A DNA stretch of 47,956 nt from Nitrospirota bacterium (lineage in GTDB: Bacteria > Nitrospirota > Thermodesulfovibrionia > Thermodesulfovibrionales > JdFR-88): assembly GCA_021812785.1 (NCBI GenBank), contig JAKAMR010000005.1, positions 1 through 47,956 on the forward strand, written 5' to 3'. A program made the translations under genes and the position numbers. Numbering within the stretch: the stretch's first letter is position 1; every line of letters starts with the position of its first letter. A model generated the notes under the pieces. The model ran no database searches, was not told where the DNA came from, and saw nothing but the letters and a program-made list of their open reading frames with translations. Below, one piece after another: positions 44,098 to 47,956 of the stretch.

Positions 44098-45465
44098 TTA
44101 ATCCCGCATTACGAGGTCATACAACTGGCTTTCTCGGGGATCGATAAACCTGGTATTGTGCCAGAGGATCACGAAATCTCCCTTAAAACGCCTGCATGTG
44201 TCCTTGATCTGCTTTATAAAGGAATACGCCTTGATGCCGGAGCCTAGTCCCATATAGCGCTCATCAATTACCGTGCATTCCATGATGATCAAAGGACGTT
44301 CCCTTAAATTGAGTGTCCTGCGTGAAAGGATATCGAACACAGGGTATTCAAAACATACACCGCATCTGAACCCAGAATAATCAGCATAGGACAATGTGGT
44401 GTCGTAATCCATACCCGCGCTTTCCAGACAGCTTGAGGTACCGGGAGTGTTCCAGCGCAGAAAATGCTGGCGGCTCATCCACCGCTCCTGCTCAACGCCT
44501 TCCTCGGCGCAAACCGCTTTCAGGATGTCCAGTTCCCTTTTCATCTGGCGCGGGTTGTCAAATGATCCATAACTGGAATGGAGACCGACATTATGTCCCC
44601 TCGCACGGATTTTTCCCATAAGCCTTCTTACCAGTCTGTGTCCGATATCATAGTCTCCGTCATACTCAGGCCGGCTGCGGTCCGTAATGAAGAGGAACGT
44701 GCCCTGAAGCCCGAATTTTTCATCCTCATCCATGATGTAGTCAAAAGTATTGTACACATCCAGACTCTCGCGGCCGTTTGCCGTTTTCAGCCACGAATTA
44801 AAATTCTTTAATGATGCGCTTGGATTCCTTCTCTTGATCAGATCCGCGCCAAATTGCCTGACAGCAACATACGGATTGTTGAGCGCATGCAGGAAAGGCG
44901 CGTCGACATCATGGGTGGCAAAAGTCCTGAATGTCCGTTCCTTCCTTCCCTGTCCGCATTTGAGGTGCTTTAGCAGGTTCCAGAGCATCTCGACGTACTC
45001 GTTTACAACCGGACGATGGAGAAAGCCCTGCTTGCAGGCCAGAGACGCGCAAGCCGGAAACCGGTCATGGCTGTCCCTGCTTTTGTTCACATATTCCTCC
45101 CACCTGGTCAGCATGAAAAAAGACGAGGCAAAAATGTCTACGCCACATATGATCCTGTCCCGCTCAACGCGCAGCTCACCATCCCCAAAAATGACAGGTA
45201 TGTCTTTTTGGGGATGGAATTCGCGCTCTAAAAAGGCCGTTTTTGCAGGAATAGCCCCCTCGACCAGATAGGTTGCATCCTTCACGAAATTCACGAAAAA
45301 ATTGTCTCTGACCAAAAGGCATTTTCCGTTTTCCAGCTTTATTTCATAATCCGGCGCTCCGCCTGTTATTATCCGGTACTCAAGCCCTAAAAACTCCGAA
45401 AACAGGATATTGATGCTGTATGCCCTTTCGGGTACAAAATTGTCCGGTATACGAATAGTTATCAT
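44098..45465 (-). CDS. DUF7033-like / polysaccharide deacetylase-like protein
   Basis: A 455-aa cytoplasmic protein. The N-terminal ~120 residues (ITIRIPDNFVPERAYSINILFSEFLGL) resemble the DUF7033 domain. The rest is a CE4-like barrel with FATHDVDAPF in place of motif 1 (the DVD supplies Asp), NVGLHSSYGSF in place of motif 2 and MSRQHFLRWNTP. The His pair of classic NodB enzymes is changed (HSSY), so the metal site may differ or activity may be lost. Such proteins are frequent in LPS and capsule clusters. ATG 45465 was taken as start; a TTG at 45534 is in frame but has no proper ribosome site. Confidence 0.85.
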   Translation of the reverse strand: MITIRIPDNFVPERAYSINILFSEFLGLEYRIITGGAPDYEIKLENGKCLLVRDNFFVNFVKDATYLVEGAIPAKTAFLEREFHPQKDIPVIFGDGELRVERDRIICGVDIFASSFFMLTRWEEYVNKSRDSHDRFPACASLACKQGFLHRPVVNEYVEMLWNLLKHLKCGQGRKERTFRTFATHDVDAPFLHALNNPYVAVRQFGADLIKRRNPSASLKNFNSWLKTANGRESLDVYNTFDYIMDEDEKFGLQGTFLFITDRSRPEYDGDYDIGHRLVRRLMGKIRARGHNVGLHSSYGSFDNPRQMKRELDILKAVCAEEGVEQERWMSRQHFLRWNTPGTSSCLESAGMDYDTTLSYADYSGFRCGVCFEYPVFDILSRRTLNLRERPLIIMECTVIDERYMGLGSGIKAYSFIKQIKDTCRRFKGDFVILWHNTRFIDPRESQLYDLVMRD

Positions 45466-45579
45466 TGGCTCCAGTCGCCTCCGGGTTCTCCTTGAGGACT
45501 GATGGTCAGCGTTTTTTGCCACATCAAAGGACAACCTTCAGCCCTTTTAAACAAATCCATTCAAATTAAAAAAAATTAT

Positions 45580-46536
45580 TTACCTCTTCAGGAGGAGTCG
45601 CATCAATTCCGTGGCTTGCCTGCGCAGCTTCAGGCTGCGGCTGTTCGTCTTCGATATCTCGAAATAAGGCTTCTGGGCCCCTCCGAAACTGCGGAAGAAC
45701 TCCTCGATCGGTTCGATCATCGAGCCTTCGAAATCATAAGTTTTGGTTACTTTCGAGGCGAATTTTATCGATTCCCACATGGCAAACGCATTTGCTCCGC
45801 TGCCCCTCAGCGCCGGATCGCCGCCCTGAAGCAGATTGTACATAGTGTGCGCATCATAGACACAAAAAAGACCGGTTTGCGGCCGCCCGTCCGGGCCAAA
45901 TGTTATAAAGATCTTCCTTGCCTTTTTATTGACGCAGGCTGAATTGAGCCTGCGAACAAAATATCTCGAAAAAGGCATGGACATTCCCTGCCTTACAAAC
46001 GTCATCTCGGTTAAGTCGAGGAAAGTCTCGATATCATCGGTATCGACTACCTTGACGCCTGCTTTTTTCGCCTTTCGTATCTTGTTCCTTATGTTGGACT
46101 TCATACCGTCCCAAACCGCCGCAAGGTCGGTGAGGTCTTCAATAACGTAGGTATAACGTGTCGTCTGTGTGAATCCGTTCCAGTAAAAGGGAAGCCAGTT
46201 CGTGATCGAATGATGAAACCGCTGATAAAAACTGTCATAGGCTGGCAGCTTCCGGATCAGCTCTTTCATCAGCTCCTTTTGGAGAGACATCTGGCTGGAC
46301 CGCTTTCCAAAAGCGGGTTTTATCCAGGGTCCAAGGGTCTGTGTTACCGCGGGCATGACCAGAGAGGTAAAACCTTTGTTTTCCTCGACTACATACGGGA
46401 ACCTGAGGAGCACTTCGTCTCCTCTCTTTATTGTGATCTCATTCCACCTGCCAGGCGCAACCGCATCAAGCCACCACGGCTGTTGGAACAGGGAATTGGC
46501 AAAAGGGACGCTGTCTGCGCCTGGATGCTTTTCCAT
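45580..46536 (-). CDS. FemAB/GNAT-like acyltransferase
   Basis: A 318-aa protein of the Acetyltransf_6/FemAB-like group. FQQPWWLDAVAPGRWNEITI at the start, then MPAVTQTLGPWIKPAFG, and the central MKSNIRNKIRKAKKAGVKVV (about 145-165) are typical. The second GNAT-like half reads GLFCVYDAHTMYNLLQGGDP and KTYDFEGSMIEPIEEFFRSFGG. Relatives add acetyl or amino-acid groups to sugars of surface glycans. With an aminotransferase 6 nt upstream, a likely job is to acylate the amino group that enzyme makes, though this is inference. No signal peptide; weak ribosome site. Confidence 0.88.
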   Translation of the reverse strand: MEKHPGADSVPFANSLFQQPWWLDAVAPGRWNEITIKRGDEVLLRFPYVVEENKGFTSLVMPAVTQTLGPWIKPAFGKRSSQMSLQKELMKELIRKLPAYDSFYQRFHHSITNWLPFYWNGFTQTTRYTYVIEDLTDLAAVWDGMKSNIRNKIRKAKKAGVKVVDTDDIETFLDLTEMTFVRQGMSMPFSRYFVRRLNSACVNKKARKIFITFGPDGRPQTGLFCVYDAHTMYNLLQGGDPALRGSGANAFAMWESIKFASKVTKTYDFEGSMIEPIEEFFRSFGGAQKPYFEISKTNSRSLKLRRQATELMRLLLKR

Positions 46537-46542
46537 ATTCTT

Positions 46543-47922
46543 TTAAATGGCGAGACCGTTCAGGAATCCGGTTATTTTTTTCAGCTCTTGCTCACCCAGG
46601 TACGGATGCACCGGAAGACTGAGCAGTCTACCGCCCAAAAGCTCGCTGTTTCGTAATCTGGAACGGTCGTAACGTAGCAGCCTGTCATACGTATAGCAAC
46701 GGTGTATGGGGTCGCTCCAGTTAAATATGCCGATTTCAAATCCTTTTTCCCTTGCCGAGGAGGAGATGAAAGAATTCGCATATCTGGTCCTGTTTAAAAC
46801 GGCGTACCTTATAAAGGCAGGTTTTTTCTCCTTGCTTATCAATGGTTGTCCGAATGCAACCGGGTCCAGGTTTCCGGCATAATATTGCACATTCCTGTCC
46901 CGGGCGGCCTTGCATTCACCGTAGTCCTTCAGGCATTCTGCGCCCACTGTGCTCCTCATTGAATTCATCAGCAGGTGGGGAGCATCTATTTTCTCCGGGC
47001 TGACCGGTCCAAAAACTGAGCGCGCACGGCCTGAAATACGGGAAACAAACCGTTTTATCGCGGACTCGGGCTTTTTTCCCGACAAATGTTTTTGCCGCAG
47101 ATAAGGCAGCACACGATCATGGAATTCGCCTTTGGACCCGGCAGATGCGCTTTCGACAAGCGAAAGCAGGCGCGGATCGTCCATTACGGCCCTTTTGCCG
47201 AAGTCGACCGGCAAAAAAACTTTTTCCGGATAAATATCATCGCCAGTCACGAAATGGTGCAGGATCAGTCCATAAACGAGCGGCTTTTCTCTTTCTAGAG
47301 GAACGCGTCTGTAATGGTCGAGGACTCCATGGGCCTTTTCAAGGAGGGTTTTATTGTTTATCACAAGCATTCCTCCGTCACCAGTCGAGAGCGGCTTGTC
47401 CACATCAAAACTGAAAAATGACATATCGCCAAAATTGCCTGTTTTTGTCCCGGCAAACTCTGCGCCAAGTGTGTGGGCGCAGTTTTCTATCAGGTAACAA
47501 CCGTGCCTCCGGACAATGCCTGTGATCTCTTCCATATCGCACGGGACGCCCAGATGGGTTACGATGATAGCCTTCGTCCTTCTGGTGATCGCTTTTTCGA
47601 TTTCAGGAGTGGAAATATTGAAGTCTTCCAGTCCGCTGTCAACAAGCACCGGCCGGGCACCCATTTCCAGTATTGCATCAATGACCACATGGAAGATGTA
47701 CGACTGCACTATTACCTCATCTCCCTCCCCTATGCCCAATATTTTCAGAGCCAACAGTAAAGCCGACCTGCCCCTGTCCACGGCGATGGCATTTGAGGCC
47801 CCAAGCCATGAGGCAAAGGCAGCCTCAAATTCCTTTATCGCCTGTCCGCCGGCAGCCGCCGAACAAGCCATGGCTTTCGATATTTTCTGAATGTCCAGAT
47901 ACGGCCTGATCCTGACTACCAT
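46543..47922 (-). CDS. DegT/DnrJ/EryC1/StrS-type PLP aminotransferase
   Basis: A 459-aa PLP enzyme acting on keto-sugar nucleotides. The cofactor site is clear: LIENCAHTLGAEFAG and SFFSFDVDKPLSTGDGGMLV, where the Lys of VDKPLSTGDGG forms the Schiff base. An early DRGRSALLLALKILGIG and VIVQSYIFHVVIDAIL also match. The family is usually about 370-400 aa; here some 70-80 extra residues lie between the PLP lysine region and the C-terminal domain (KVFLPVDFGKRAV to SVFGPVSPEKIDA). The ATG has GGAG nine bases ahead. It should make an amino sugar. It is the only sugar-nucleotide-modifying gene here. Confidence 0.92.
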   Translation of the reverse strand: MVVRIRPYLDIQKISKAMACSAAAGGQAIKEFEAAFASWLGASNAIAVDRGRSALLLALKILGIGEGDEVIVQSYIFHVVIDAILEMGARPVLVDSGLEDFNISTPEIEKAITRRTKAIIVTHLGVPCDMEEITGIVRRHGCYLIENCAHTLGAEFAGTKTGNFGDMSFFSFDVDKPLSTGDGGMLVINNKTLLEKAHGVLDHYRRVPLEREKPLVYGLILHHFVTGDDIYPEKVFLPVDFGKRAVMDDPRLLSLVESASAGSKGEFHDRVLPYLRQKHLSGKKPESAIKRFVSRISGRARSVFGPVSPEKIDAPHLLMNSMRSTVGAECLKDYGECKAARDRNVQYYAGNLDPVAFGQPLISKEKKPAFIRYAVLNRTRYANSFISSSAREKGFEIGIFNWSDPIHRCYTYDRLLRYDRSRLRNSELLGGRLLSLPVHPYLGEQELKKITGFLNGLAI

Positions 47923-47956
47923 TCCATATCTCCGCTCATTCCTTAACAGGGCCGAA

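Overview
The window is one long exopolysaccharide/capsule-type locus of a Gram-negative (diderm) bacterium. All 35 genes I can support lie on the minus strand, so the window is transcribed from right to left. A Wza-type outer-membrane lipoprotein, a Wzc-type tyrosine autokinase and several secreted lipoproteins show two membranes. The mix of a Geobacter-like GEMM riboswitch, FecR-type and beta-helix surface proteins and AsnB-like amidotransferases suggests Desulfobacterota or Nitrospirota. No marker gene allows a firm placement.

Right part (47.9 to 25.9 kb): a run of closely spaced assembly genes. In transcription order these are a DegT-type aminotransferase, a FemAB/GNAT-like transferase, a DUF7033-like polysaccharide deacetylase, a GT2, a GT4-type transferase, an O-antigen ligase/polymerase, three tandem AsnB-like amidotransferases, two GT4 transferases, a secreted beta-helix protein, a stand-alone A-T-TE NRPS-like enzyme with its own Sfp-type phosphopantetheinyl transferase, and an ExoA-like GT2. 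Besides building the glycan, this part appears able to amidate carboxyl groups and to attach an activated carboxylic acid.

Middle (25.6 to 19.9 kb): three secreted proteins in separate transcription units. The first is a beta-helix protein with a Ser/Thr-rich linker and an Fn3-like domain interrupted by a membrane/Arg-cluster/lipobox segment. Ahead of it lie a well-formed c-di-GMP-I (GEMM) riboswitch and a perfect intrinsic terminator, the best regulatory find here. The second is a lipoprotein with a (Gly-Ala-Ser)n stalk and a beta-propeller. The third is a seven-bladed FG-GAP-like propeller.

Left part (19.6 to 0.1 kb): a Wzx-like flippase, a NodB deacetylase, a CgeB-like GT, a GT9 (start codon unclear), a Wzy-like polymerase, a GT4, a WcaF-like acetyltransferase, an unrecognised protein, two GT2s, a WecA/MraY-like initiating phosphotransferase with an extra C-terminal domain, a FecR-domain protein, Wza, Wzc, a TPR protein with a possible carbohydrate-binding domain, a second O-antigen ligase, and a Crp/Fnr regulator.

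Taken together: WecA-like initiation on undecaprenyl phosphate, extension by about ten glycosyltransferases, trimming and decoration (acetyl, amide, acyl, deacetylation), Wzx/Wzy flipping and polymerisation, Wzc/Wza export, and surface proteins that may organise the matrix. At least one surface protein is probably controlled by c-di-GMP. Almost no sugar-nucleotide synthesis genes are present, so these are expected elsewhere.
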